The notes under the pieces were generated by a model. It had not been told where the DNA came from. It was given only the letters and a program-made list of their open reading frames with translations, and searched no databases. DNA of 64,000 nt from Larimichthys crocea. Its lineage: Eukaryota; Chordata; Actinopteri; Sciaenidae. The stretch covers positions 23,211,606-23,275,605 of the forward strand of contig NC_040017.1 in NCBI RefSeq assembly GCF_000972845.2. The letters are read 5' to 3'. The position numbers and the translations under genes were made by a program. Position 1 is the stretch's first letter. Each line of letters starts with the position of its first letter. Positions 14,163 to 25,230 of this stretch are shown piece after piece.

Positions 14163-16058
14163 ATGGCGGAGGATGGGCGTGTTAGAGAGGACAGACATCC
14201 GTCAGCCAGCAGGACACCCAGCACGTTTCACAACATCCAGCTGCATGAACACATCCAGAGGAATGAGCTGCATGAAGCTGCTCGGTGCAGCTTCACCTCC
14301 TGCAGATGTTTCCACGCGAACAGGTGAGAGCTTCATCAAAGTGCACATTACAAACCCAATGCACTGACTCACACTGACCTCCTCACCCTGCAGGTAAGAC
14401 TTGAATCCAGCGGGCTTCCCATTATTCATCACAGCCAGTATGTGTGTGACTCCCACAAGCACAGGTTCCCCATGAACAGTTCCCCCGAGTTTTCCACTTC
14501 TCCTCAGGATCAGGTGATCACAGAGAAAAAGGTGGGCACTCAATGATGTTTTCAACTAATTAGGGCTGAAACTTACCGAAATAATCAGCTGATCGCAGTG
14601 CTGCTTTCAATCATATTTTTTAAATTTAAAATGTATTATAATTTATATAATTTGATTGCATAGAGATCTGTAGGACTAAATATTTTTAGTAGTGTCAGAG
14701 CATTCTTTGTTAATGTTAAGTGTCTTCACAGTAGGTGTGGTACCCTGAAATAGCCTCTAAAGATTTACTCAGCTGTGCGCACACAGAGGAATACTTGGAC
14801 AACTCTAAAAGGGACTGTAAATGAGCAAGAACAAAGGAGGACGGGTTTCTCCTGGAGCGAAGGGGCCTGGTGAGACGCTGTCGATTTGAAACAGTGAGAA
14901 GAGAGAGATGCTGATGATTTGAAAGACTGCTCAGGCTGCTCACTTTTTTCCCCTCTTGTTTGACAGGTGGCACCGTTCTGGCTGCTCAGGTCGCCTCTGC
15001 AGAGAGGACTGGCCTGCAGCACAGCAGGGAACACATCACGCTTTCCCAAGCTTTGGTTCGGGTGTTTGTCTCCTCAATGACTTGGCAGTTACAGCCAAAT
15101 ACCTGATCTCCTCCACCTAAGGAAGGTTCTGATTGTGGATCTAGATGTGCATCAGGTAGACCAACATGTGAATACACAATTTGTCTTTGTTCCGAATAAT
15201 AAGCTCATTTTTTAACATCATTAGTAACTCTTTTCATCCGACAGGGTGACGGCACTGCTTTCATTTTCAAAGAGGAACCGTGTGTCTTTACCTTCTCGGT
15301 GCATTGTGGGAAAAACTTCCCCCTCCGTAAACAACAGAGTGACCTAGATATCAGCGTGGGAGGTTGGGTTGGAAAACAAGGAGTACCTCTCTACCGGCCA
15401 CGTTAACACAGGCCGTAGTAATGATAAATGTAATATGTGTGCATGTGTTCAACATCAAGTCGAAAATCTCTTAAATATCCTGTCTGACCATTTTTTTGCT
15501 TCTCTGGATGCTCCAAAAGCAAAAACTTTAATGAAATCTCACCATAAAACAATTCTAATCCGTAAGATGTGACGTCCTAACTAACATATCTGATGATATT
15601 CTCCCCCAGTGGAGGCTCACCTTCCATGGCTGCTGGAGACTTTTCGTCCCAGACCTGGTGCTGTACGACGCCGGTGTCGACCCTCACTGGGAAGATGAAC
15701 TCGGGAGCTCCGTCTGACTGATCGGGTGAGCGATTGAACAACGGCACCCTACAATCATCTTTAAACTGCTGTTGAATGACTGTGAGTATCTGTCAGGGCT
15801 GTTTCAGAGAGATCTGTATGTGTGAAGAGCGTGGTGAGCAGGGGTGTTCCTGTCGCCGCTGTGATTGGAGGAGGATACTCGAGAGACATCGACAAACTGG
15901 CCCTCCGACACTCCATCCTACATAGGCACGCCAGCCTCAGGTAAGGACATGTATGATGTTGTTGGATGACACTTTTCGTCAGTTTATTTAATTTGTGCAA
16001 AACGTCATGAAACGATTTCTCGTCTTCTATTTCAGGTGTGGGGGAGTGTGGAATGTAA
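14163..16058 (+). pseudogene. Frameshifted copy of the bacterial-type histone deacetylase gene
   Basis: All exons of the gene at 21714-23671 can be found here in order, but with many small changes. These include a 24-bp deletion and a 2-bp loss in exon 1, a 2-bp insertion in exon 3 near 14858, single-base insertions in exon 5 (near 15358) and exon 6 (near 15650), and single-base losses in exon 7 (near 15820) and in the last exon (near 16040). As written it cannot encode the enzyme. The changes are scattered single-base indels outside and inside exons alike, which fits sequencing error at a contig end better than gradual pseudogene decay, so this may not be a real locus. Confidence 0.8.
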
Positions 16059-16284
16059 AACCTTTTATACTCGTAAGTCAAGAGGACCATCACATCCCAA
16101 CTGAGACATGCCATACTGAAGTTTGGGAATAAAATAAACCTGTTTTTATTACTGTATATTTATATATGATATAATGTGGATTGCTAACAAATGTTCTGAG
16201 CCTTTGTTATATTGGACAGGATATTTGTAGTAGTTATATAATTGTCCATCCCGTGTATGAAGTGAGCTCTACTCAGAATTTTTT

Positions 16285-16350
16285 AGTGCTCATAAGATAA
16301 GTATATACTTTATTGATCCCACAACGGGGAAATTTACTTTACAGCAGCGA
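16285..16350. repeat. Teleost retroposon tail fragment (copy 1)
   Basis: Contains the ATAAGATAAG-type short repeats followed by a TTTATTGATCCCACAACGGG-like block and TACAGCAGC. This 3' tail is common among dispersed non-LTR/SINE repeats of ray-finned fish (from memory). Only a short fragment is present. Confidence 0.5.
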
Positions 16351-16954
16351 AAAAAATAGAAACCAAGGAGGGAAACCACAAGTGTACATATTTACAAAAA
16401 GTACTAGAGTATAATATGATCATGCAAATGGCTCTAAAATACTGTTGTCATATGTCGGCTGAAGAGTGATTTAAGAAATGTTAAACTTTTTTTTTTACCT
16501 CATCAAGCTACTGCATCAGCAGTAACTGTGCAACTATTAAAATTAATGTTATTGACTGTATCATTTGTGTGTGGTCTGGCACTAAATAACACCTACCAAA
16601 TAATTTCAGGCGTCATTCGTGACGAACAAATATTTAATGAGGAAAAAACAACAAGTCAGCTCACATCAGACAATAAGGTACCAGTGTCACGTCAGAACAA
16701 GCACAGTTGGTCCACTCATACTGCATTGATAAGGTTGGGTACTGTCCTTGGCACAATGGGTACAGATAACCAGTATGTTTCAAGTTTCACCTATTTCTAT
16801 GTCATCCACTGACCTCAAGCAGCAACATATTAGTGGTACAGTGCAATGTTTATTCACAGTATATGAGGCAGTCGATTTTCTCCCGAAACATACCAGTGGT
16901 ACGGTTCAGCTTGTTACGTCAACAAGACGAGACAGTATACAACTATTACAGACA

Positions 16955-17011
16955 NNNNNNNNNNNNNNNNNNNNNNNNNNNNNNNNNNNNNNNNNNNNNN
17001 NNNNNNNNNNN
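16955..17011. other. Assembly gap (57 N)
   Basis: A run of 57 undetermined bases. The sequence immediately after it repeats the sequence starting at 9515. Confidence 1.
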
Positions 17012-20000
17012 AGATGAGAAATTCACTCATCTATAATGAAGCTAAGACTTGGTGTGCATGGAGTCGAAATACTTTCCTGGGAAAATGACTAATTTGGGTA
17101 ACAAATACAAAGAGGATTGTACTTCATGTTATTGTGCTGAATCTGATGTGAGACTCTCACAGTAGAACAGTGAGTTGCATGCAAAGTGGTCGACACGCCC
17201 AAATGAAACATCTGTGGTATCATCATCATCTAAAGTATGGACGGGAATCACACATATTGTTCAATTAAGTCGAATCCCACCTGCTCCTATAACACCCCAC
17301 GAGAGCCATTATTTTTGACAGCTAAACAGATGTGAATGTAATATGATAATTGGGTTGGAAAAGACAGGCAGACATTTCGTTGATAAAACAGCCCCGGATA
17401 CTGTAATCAAGTAATTGTGCAAAAGCAGCGAGTAATTAGCATGGAGTTCCCGGGTGTACTTACATTTTGAAAACGCTGGTTAATCTGATTTATTCGGCAG
17501 AATTTTGTCAACTTAAACTGAAAGGCTGACCCAGAAACTTTATATCAAACACCGCAGGAGCATTGCTCCCATTCAAAACGTAAGTACCAGTGTTTCGGAT
17601 TCAGTGGAAAGCAGTTGATGATTGCAATCTCCTCTCTCACTCTCTCTCTCTGGCCTAGATGGCCGCCAAATGCGTGAAAAGGCCCCCAGTGTTTAGTTTG
17701 TTCGTTCTGCACTTCTGTAGAAACATGGTGGTTCAACATGATGGACCCCATAGAAGAGGACCTGTGGTGTCTGTACATATTTTTAGGTACACAAAATATT
17801 ACAACTTATCTGTATATTCTGTAATCTTACACACTGGCCCGTTAAGTCATAAACTAAAACACAACAGTCACTTGTTAGACTGTGAGGAAATGTCTGATCT
17901 CACAAAACACTTTGGCCCTGCCTCTCTTCATGACATCTTGCTGTTTTATCTGCTCACACTTTGCACTTTCTGACAACACATGCGGCCAGCAGCAACCACT
18001 GTTTACCACACAGCAGCCACACTACAAGATGCCAAACTTAGTTAACAGCTGTAAGACATTCCCAAACACTGAGCCATGCCAGGAGTAGGAAGAAGATGTC
18101 AGTTCCTGTGATAATGGGGGAAATGAAAACAATGACTGAAATGATGGTAAATTATACTGCTGCACAATGATTTCACAGCTCCAGACGTATATGATTATAG
18201 GAGGACAGGGGGTGCATCAGGTGATTAGCTCTGGCTTTCCATGTGACCAGGGATGCCTCGGAGGGACGAGGCGGCAGGCCGTCACCATCACACACAGAAA
18301 GCAGCTACAAATTAATTCACTCAACAACAAACCCCTGTCCTCACCTGCTGCAACACGCTCCGCCAGCACTCGCAATCACCCGCGAATTCCTTCCGCTTTG
18401 AGTTGTGAGGTGGAGGTGAAGGACTGGGGGGTTTGTGGGCTCAGCGTTGTGGCTGTGATGTTGTGTAATTGAAGGTTGTTTGAATCCGTGTATGGCAAAC
18501 CTCACAACGCCCACTCCCCCACTCAGGTCGGACAACAACACGTCTGCTTCCAGGAACGTGAAAATACATGCAGGGCCATTTAGAGATGACGGTGTTATTC
18601 ATCCGGTTAAACACACATTGCGTGCAGTAAATCATTGATCCATCATGTGTGAATCAAAGACAATACATTGGTCAATCGGTGTGGCTTTATTGGTTGAACA
18701 ACTACTATGAAAGCAAGAAAACAAACCTGGTGACCCCTGAAATAATTTCACTGTAATTTACAACAACACATGCTGAGAGTAAGACACACTGTATCAGAGG
18801 CTGAATTAAGTCGGCCTGCTATTATTTTGCCCGATGAGAGACGGGGGAGTCAGATCAAAGCTGAGCAGTTGTCAGCTTCTTCTTTTGTCTCTGCCAAGAA
18901 TGAGACAGAGCTGCGAGGCTTTGAGCACAGCTGCCCTGAAGCAGACTCACAGCTGACTGTCAGCTGGTTTTTCTCTTCCAGTACTGCAAAATAACGGGAT
19001 GAATGGCTCAACAAATTATGTATACTTGTGGTTTTGTTTACCATTTTCAAATGCTTTATTCTTTTTGTTATTTTTATTTGATTTTATATTATTTTATCTG
19101 CTGTTCAAGGCTGCCACTGACAAGACAAGGCACTTGTTTGACTTGTGTCAATGTTTACACTTTATTATACAATGTTATTTTATTATTGCATGTTTACATG
19201 TGGGCTGATTAGAAGGGTCGAGCTGAAACTATGAGTTGAATAATAATAATAATAATGGTTCCAATTACTCCAATTGTGAATATTTATTTCCTGCAAATAG
19301 ACTGTGGTGGATTGTTTTGTTTTAAACCATTTTATAGTCCAAAACATTTAAGGTGAGTTAGGATAGATGAATCTATAATGATTAAAAAACTATTAGATGC
19401 ATCCTATTCTGCACCGCACAACAATAATGGATGCAGATTAGATTTCCATACTATATGGAACTGATGCCTGGAACAGTAGAAAGCCGTGGTAGGATCCTTT
19501 AAAAAGATGAGATGAAATTTAGAGAACAGAATATCTATATGTGTATGAATTAATAGAATTTTCATCTGCTGCCCAAAGCAAACAACCTCTTCTTCAGGAT
19601 AGACTGGAGTCTATGGAAAGTGAACCCCTTCTCCTCCTTCCTCTCTCCCATTTGAAATAGCTGTTAACAAGGCTGACAGAAGTAATTGATTTTACCTCTC
19701 TAATCTCCTCTCTCTATTATGAGGAGATATCTATCTGCACCTGGGGCATAAGCTCTCATCTTTTTTTATTATCTGGCTGTGAGTACACTTGCCCCAGTGG
19801 GGGGATGCACTAATCCCCATCCACCACAGTCTTCATGCACACACACACACACACACAGACAGACACACACATAGACAAAGACATTCATGAGCGAGACCCA
19901 CAGTCAGCAGTACACCAGACAGTGCCTTGAGCAGCCTGCCGGCGATGTAAAAGAGACAGATGGAGAAGCAAAACCAGACACAAAAGTATCTGATCAAAGG

Positions 20001-20439
20001 CCACTTTACTACAGTGGAAACAAAACTATGATTTCTTCAAGCTAAAGAAACACAATTTGCATGATAAAAAAAAAATAAAAGCACCAATATGTAAAAAAAT
20101 GCAAATTCTAAAAATGTTCTGCAGATATTAAAATGCAAAAAAACCTCTGTCACTTTAAGCTGTAACCCGTGGGAGTGAAGTAAACCTCTCAGACTCAGAC
20201 TCACGATTTTAGTGTGACACCATAAACGATCCTCTGCCACTGTGATGAACCACCTCGGCCACAGCTCGCTTTGGACTGACAGGGTGGGAGTTGACTGTGA
20301 AGGTTGCAGAGGACACAGGAAGGAGTGGATGAAGATGGTCAGCGAACAGACAAACATCAGAGAGGAAGAGAAAAACAACTCTCATAGATAAATGTACATA
20401 GTTAAGAAGTTAATTTCTTTTTCATTACAAATGATAATA

Positions 20440-21020
20440 TCAGTATAACAATGTGAGGGAATGGTTGAACCTTTGAAAAATGTACATGAATTTCAGAATA
20501 TTTTAGTTTTTGATATAAACTCATATTGAGGTGTGTTTTGGGGATCCTGCTGTAGTATGAATCCTCCTCCAGTGCAGGAAAAACATCCCCAGACTTGAAT
20601 ATTCCCACCGCCGTGTTTCACTGTGGGTTTGATCTCATTCTCTCACCTGTTCGTCTCCTCACATACACCCTCCTGTTACTGCCATAAATTTCAAACTTGG
20701 ATTCATCAGTAGGACTTTTTTTCCCAGTGTGAAATTGTTGTTGGTATTTCTGAGCCCATCCCAAGTGTTTGGCTTTAATCCCCCTCCTATGAAGTGGTTT
20801 ATAAACTGCTTTTCGTCTGAGTCTTTTTCTGAGTCTTGTCCTCTTGATTTAGCAAATTCTGTTTGATGAAGCTGGTTTCCTATCTCTCAGGGAACAAAGA
20901 TCGATGTATTGATCTTTTAGTGGTGTGGTCACTTTTTAAATCAGGCTGATCGTGCTTTGGATACAACAGATCCAGTTTCTACAAAGTGTTTTAGAGTTCC
21001 TTAAGAAACATGATTTGAGA
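20440..21020 (-). mobile_element. Decayed Tc1-like transposase fragment (copy 2)
   Basis: Reading the minus strand from about 20628 down to 20565 gives TVKHGGGNIQVWGCFS, the conserved block of Tc1/mariner-type transposases just before the second catalytic acidic residue. Adjacent sequence resembles the upstream transposase region but has lost the frame. It is an inactive fossil. Ends were not resolved because no inverted repeats were seen. Confidence 0.68.
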
Positions 21021-21713
21021 AAGAACCTCTTTGCTTAGAAAAACTTCAAACTTTCTAGGTTTGCGTGAAAATATTAGACAAACTTTCAGACTAAACAATA
21101 TATAAAAGGTATTCAAAAAGGTATATATCGCAGGTACAATGCATTATTATAATAACAGTACTAAGACATTATATAACCTACAGAATAAACAGCTGTAGGC
21201 ATGACATAAATACAGCATAAAGAGATTTGATGCAGTGTTCATCTTAGTGACAGATGTACTAGTCTCTGTAGGCTTTTGGATTATTAGTCAGAAATTATTG
21301 CAGGAAAGGTACGCCTCAGATCTTTTACTTAAATTACTTTTACAAAAGTAGCCATACCACAAAGTAGAAATACTTCAGTAAAAGTTCAAAAGTACTAACA
21401 TCACAATATACCAAAGTACTAAAAAAGTTATCAGCATGCAGACTGTTTAATTTCAGAATAATGAATATTATATTGTTGAATTATAATCACTTTAAAGTTG
21501 CTGTTGCTGATAAAGGTTGAGCTAATTGTGCTGTATAGTTGACTCCACAATAATACATCATAATTCATTAGTTCATTTATATTTTGTAATAATAATCTTC
21601 AACATGTCTTACTGATGTTTGACCATCATGCTGCACATGCGCAGTGTTCAGCCCAGGTCAATAGATGGTGCTAATCGTCCATGTAACGCCACTGTGCGCT
21701 ATATTTTCACTCC

Positions 21714-23671
21714 ATGGCGGAGGATGGCGCTGTTAGAGAGGACAGACATCCGTCAGCCAGCAGGACACCTTCAGCACGTTTCACAACATCCAGCTGCATG
21801 AACACATTCAGAGGAATGAGCTGCGTGTTTTCTAACAGAGCTCGCATGAAGCTGCTCGCTGCAGCTTTCACCTCCTGCAGATGTTTCCACGCTGAACAGG
21901 TGAGAGCTTCATCAAAGTGCACATTACAAACTCAATGCACTGAACTCACACTGACCTCCTCACCCTGCAGGTAAGACTTGAATCCAGCGGGCTTCCCATT
22001 ATTCATCACAGCCAGTATGTGTGTGACCTCCCAGACAAGCACAGGTTCCCCATGAACAAGTTCCCCCGAGTTTTCCACTTTCTACTCAAAGATCAGGTGA
22101 TCACAGAGAAACAGGTGAGGCACTTAATGATGTTTTCAACTAATTAGGGCTGAAACTGACCAAAATAATCAGCTGATCGCAGTGCTGCTTTCAAATCATT
22201 ATAAATTTAAATATTTTAACATTTAAAGGTGTTTCCATAGGTATTCTGTCAGGAATGATTGCAGGACTAACATTATTATTAGTAGTAGCAGAGCATTTCT
22301 TTGTTAATGTAAAGTGTCTTCTTCACAGTAGGTGTGGTACCCTGAAATAGCCTCTAAAGATTTACTCAGCTGTGCGCACACAGAGGAATACTTGGACAAC
22401 TTCATTAACGGGAATGTAAATGAGCAAGAACAAAGGAGGACGGGTTTCTCCTGGAGCGAAGGCCTGGTGAGACGCTGTCGATATGAAACAGGTGAGGAGA
22501 AGAAGAAGATGCTGATGATTTGGAAAGATACTGCTCAGGCTGCTCACTTTTTTTTTCCCCCCTCTTGTTTGACAGGTGGGACCGTTCTGGCTGCTCAGGT
22601 CGCTCTGCAGAGAGGACTGGCCTGCAGCACAGCAGGAGGAACACATCACGCTTTCCCAAGCTTTGGTTCAGGGTTTTGTCTCCTCAATGACTTGGCAGTT
22701 ACAGCCAAATACCTGATCTCCTCACCTAAAAGGAAGGTTCTGATTGTGGATCTAGATGTGCATCAGGTAGACCAACATGTGAAGTACACAATTTGTCTTT
22801 GTTCCGAATCAATAAGCTCATTTTTTAACATCATTAGTAACATCTTTTTCATCCGACAGGGTGACGGCACTGCTTTCATTTTCAAAGAGGAACCGTGTGT
22901 CTTTACATTCTCGGTGCATTGTGGGAAAAACTTCCCCCTCCGTAAACAACAGAGTGACCTAGATATCAGCGTGGAGGTTGGGTTGGAAGACAAGGAGTAC
23001 CTCTCTACAGGCACGTTAACACAGGCCGTAATAATAAATGTAATATGTGTGCATGTGTTCAACATCAAGTCAGAAAATCTCTTAAATATCCTATCTGACA
23101 TTTTTTCTGGCTTCTCTGGATGCTCCAAAAGCAAAACTTCAATGAAAATCTCACCATAAAACAATTCTAATCAGTAGGATGTAGACAGTCCTAACATATC
23201 TGATGATATTCTCCACAGTGGAGGCTCACCTTCCATGGCTGCTGGAGACTTTTCGTCCAGACCTGGTGCTGTACGACGCCGGTGTCGACCCTCATTGGGA
23301 AGATGAACTCGGGAAGCTCCGTCTGACCGATCGAGGTGAGCGATTGAACAACAAGCACCTACAAATCATCTTCAAACTGCTGTTGAATGACTGTGAGTAT
23401 CTGTCAGGGCTGTTTCAGAGAGATCTGTATGTGATGAAGAGCGTGGTGAGCAGGGGTGTTCCTGTCGCCGCTGTGATTGGAGGAGGATACTCGAGAGACA
23501 TCGACAAACTGGCCCTCCGACACTCCATCCTACATAGAGCAGCAGCTCAGGTACAGACACGTAGATGTTGTTGGATGACACTTTTCAGTACAGTTTATTC
23601 AATTTGTGCAAAACGTCATGAACGACTTCTTCATCTTCATATTTCAGGTGTGGAGGGAGTGTGGAATGTAA
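21714..23671 (+). CDS. hdac12: Bacterial/plant-type histone deacetylase (hdac12-like), 8 exons
   Basis: Exons 21714-21899, 21971-22114, 22332-22491, 22576-22766, 22860-23010, 23219-23335, 23408-23550 and 23648-23671 join in frame to 371 residues. The arginase-fold HDAC core is intact: GGTHHAF with the paired His at 187-188, zinc ligands in DLDVHQ (Asp224, His226) and AGVD (Asp301), and the catalytic Tyr344 in GGGYSRD. The protein resembles cyanobacterial and plant HDAC-like proteins far more than HDAC11, so I equate it with the gene called hdac12 in fish; that name is from memory. Expected activity is zinc-dependent removal of acyl groups from lysine or polyamines; the substrate is unknown. 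The first 62 residues precede the conserved core and could hold a targeting peptide; an internal Met at 21846 is an alternative start. Intron 5 begins with GC (GCACGT). An AATAAA lies at 23742. Confidence 0.88.
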
Positions 23672-23741
23672 AACCTTTCATACTGTAAGTCAAGAGGACC
23701 ATCACATCCCAACTGAGACAATGCCAATACTGAAGTTTGGG

Positions 23742-23747
23742 AATAAA
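23742..23747 (+). terminator. Poly(A) signal of the deacetylase gene
   Basis: AATAAA 71 bp downstream of the stop codon, on the coding strand. Confidence 0.65.
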
Positions 23748-23907
23748 AGAAACCTGTTTTATATACTGTATATTTATATGATATAAAATGTGGATTGCTA
23801 ACAAATGTTTCTGAGCCTTTGTTATATTGGACAGGATATTTGTAGTAGTTATATAATTGTCCATCCAGTGTATGAAGTGAGCTCTACTCAGAATATTTTT
23901 AGTGCTC

Positions 23908-23975
23908 ATAAGATAAGATAAGATAAGATAATACTTTATTGATCCCACAACAGGGAAATTTACTTATTACAGCAG
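23908..23975. repeat. Teleost retroposon tail fragment with (GATAA)n
   Basis: Four to five ATAAG units followed by the TTTATTGATCCCACAAC block and TACAGCAGC. It is the copy 2 counterpart of 16285-16350, with a longer pentanucleotide run. Confidence 0.5.
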
Positions 23976-24580
23976 CGAAAAAATAGAAACCAAGGAGGGA
24001 AACACAAGTGTACATATTTACAAAAAGTACTAGAGTATAATATGATCATGCAAATGGCTCTAAAATACTGTATGTCATATGTCGGCTGAAGAGATGATTT
24101 AAGAAGATGTTAAACTTTTTTTTACCTCATCAAGATATTGCATCAGCAGTAACTGTGCAACTATTAAATATAATGTTATTGAACTTTATCATTTGTGGTG
24201 GTCTGATGCACTAAATAACACCTACCAAATAATTTCAGGCGTCATTCGTGAACAAAAATATTTAATGAGGAAAAACAAACATCAGCTCACATCAGACATT
24301 AAGGTACCAGTGTCACGTCAGAACAAGCACAGTTGGTCCACTCATACTGCATTGATAAGGTTGGGTACTGTCCTTGGCACAATGGGTACAGATAACCAGT
24401 ATGTTTCAAGTTTCACCTATTTCTATGTCATCCACTGACCTCAAGCAGCAACATATTAGTGGTACAGTGCAATGTTTATTCACAGTATATGAGGCAGTCG
24501 ATTTTCTCCCGAAACATACCAGTGGTACGGTTCAGCTTGTTACGTCAACAAGACGAGACAGTATACAACTATTACAGACA

Positions 24581-25230
24581 CCAAGCACGCACACACACAC
24601 GCATACAAACTGGGCAACACGTTCTTTGAAACACAACAAGCAAATGCACAAATGTTTTGGAAGATATTCTGCACAACTTTTCAGTGTTATGATAGATTAC
24701 ATATGAGCAGTTTAAGAAGTCCGTCACAGATGCTTGCTTCAAGAACGTGCGGTTGTAAAAACAGGCAGACAAAAAAACAATAATTAAAAGTAAGAATTTT
24801 CCATTGTGAGCAATGTACTAAACCATTTAAGAGCAGATGGAAAAGTATACTGTAATCTCACAAATTCCTCTTTGGCTAATATTAAAAGTCCAAAGAGAAG
24901 AACAGTGCACCATGTCTCTGCAGACAAAAGACTTAACATCAGTAGCAGCACTGAAGCTCGCTGTGGTTTGATAATAAAAAACAAAATTCTCAACACTAAG
25001 AATAAACACACAATGGATATCTGGATGATGCTTGTTGGTTTCATGTATTGAAATAGAATAAATACTTTAAAAAGATGGTATAGTATACAGTGATAGCCAT
25101 TGTCGAACACCATCATAGTCAACAATGGCTACATCTGTATGTTTATACAGGAGTGTAATAATCATCAAATGTGTGATTCAGTGCCAGAACTTGAGGCAGA
25201 GTTAATGCAAAAATAAAAACAAGTTAAAAA
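24581..25230. other. Intergenic region between two convergent genes
   Basis: Unique sequence just right of the duplicated block. It begins with a short CA tract and probably contains the 3' UTR of trmt9b (minus). No coding exon or clear poly(A) signal for trmt9b was identified. Confidence 0.5.

Larger units (their letters stand above)
9515..16954. repeat. 7.4-kb duplicated segment, copy 1 (left of the gap)
   Basis: From the A at 9515 to the last base before the N run, this segment aligns end to end with 17012-24580. Both breakpoints of the pair are set by the gap: copy 1 ends at it and copy 2 begins at it. The copies differ by many one- to few-base indels and a different (CA)n length. Copy 1 looks cleaner on its left and increasingly damaged to the right. 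This pattern suggests two overlapping contig ends placed side by side; a true tandem duplication cannot be fully excluded. Confidence 0.93.
17012..24580. repeat. 7.4-kb duplicated segment, copy 2 (right of the gap)
   Basis: This segment is collinear with 9515-16954 over its whole length. Its left third has small deletions relative to copy 1, whereas its right two thirds are longer and keep the deacetylase reading frame intact. Immediately after the shared end the sequence enters a short (CA)n tract (from 24582), a plausible place for a contig to have stopped. Confidence 0.93.

Noticed and set aside
14163..16058. A second functional deacetylase gene
   Set aside because: Multiple frameshifts, and its position in the copy that ends at the gap, make a sequencing or assembly artefact more likely than a paralogue.
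22332..23159. A 275-residue plus-strand ORF over several deacetylase exons
   Set aside because: It reads through introns with consensus splice sites. The exon-joined frame gives the conserved protein, and the intronic residues have no counterpart in the family.
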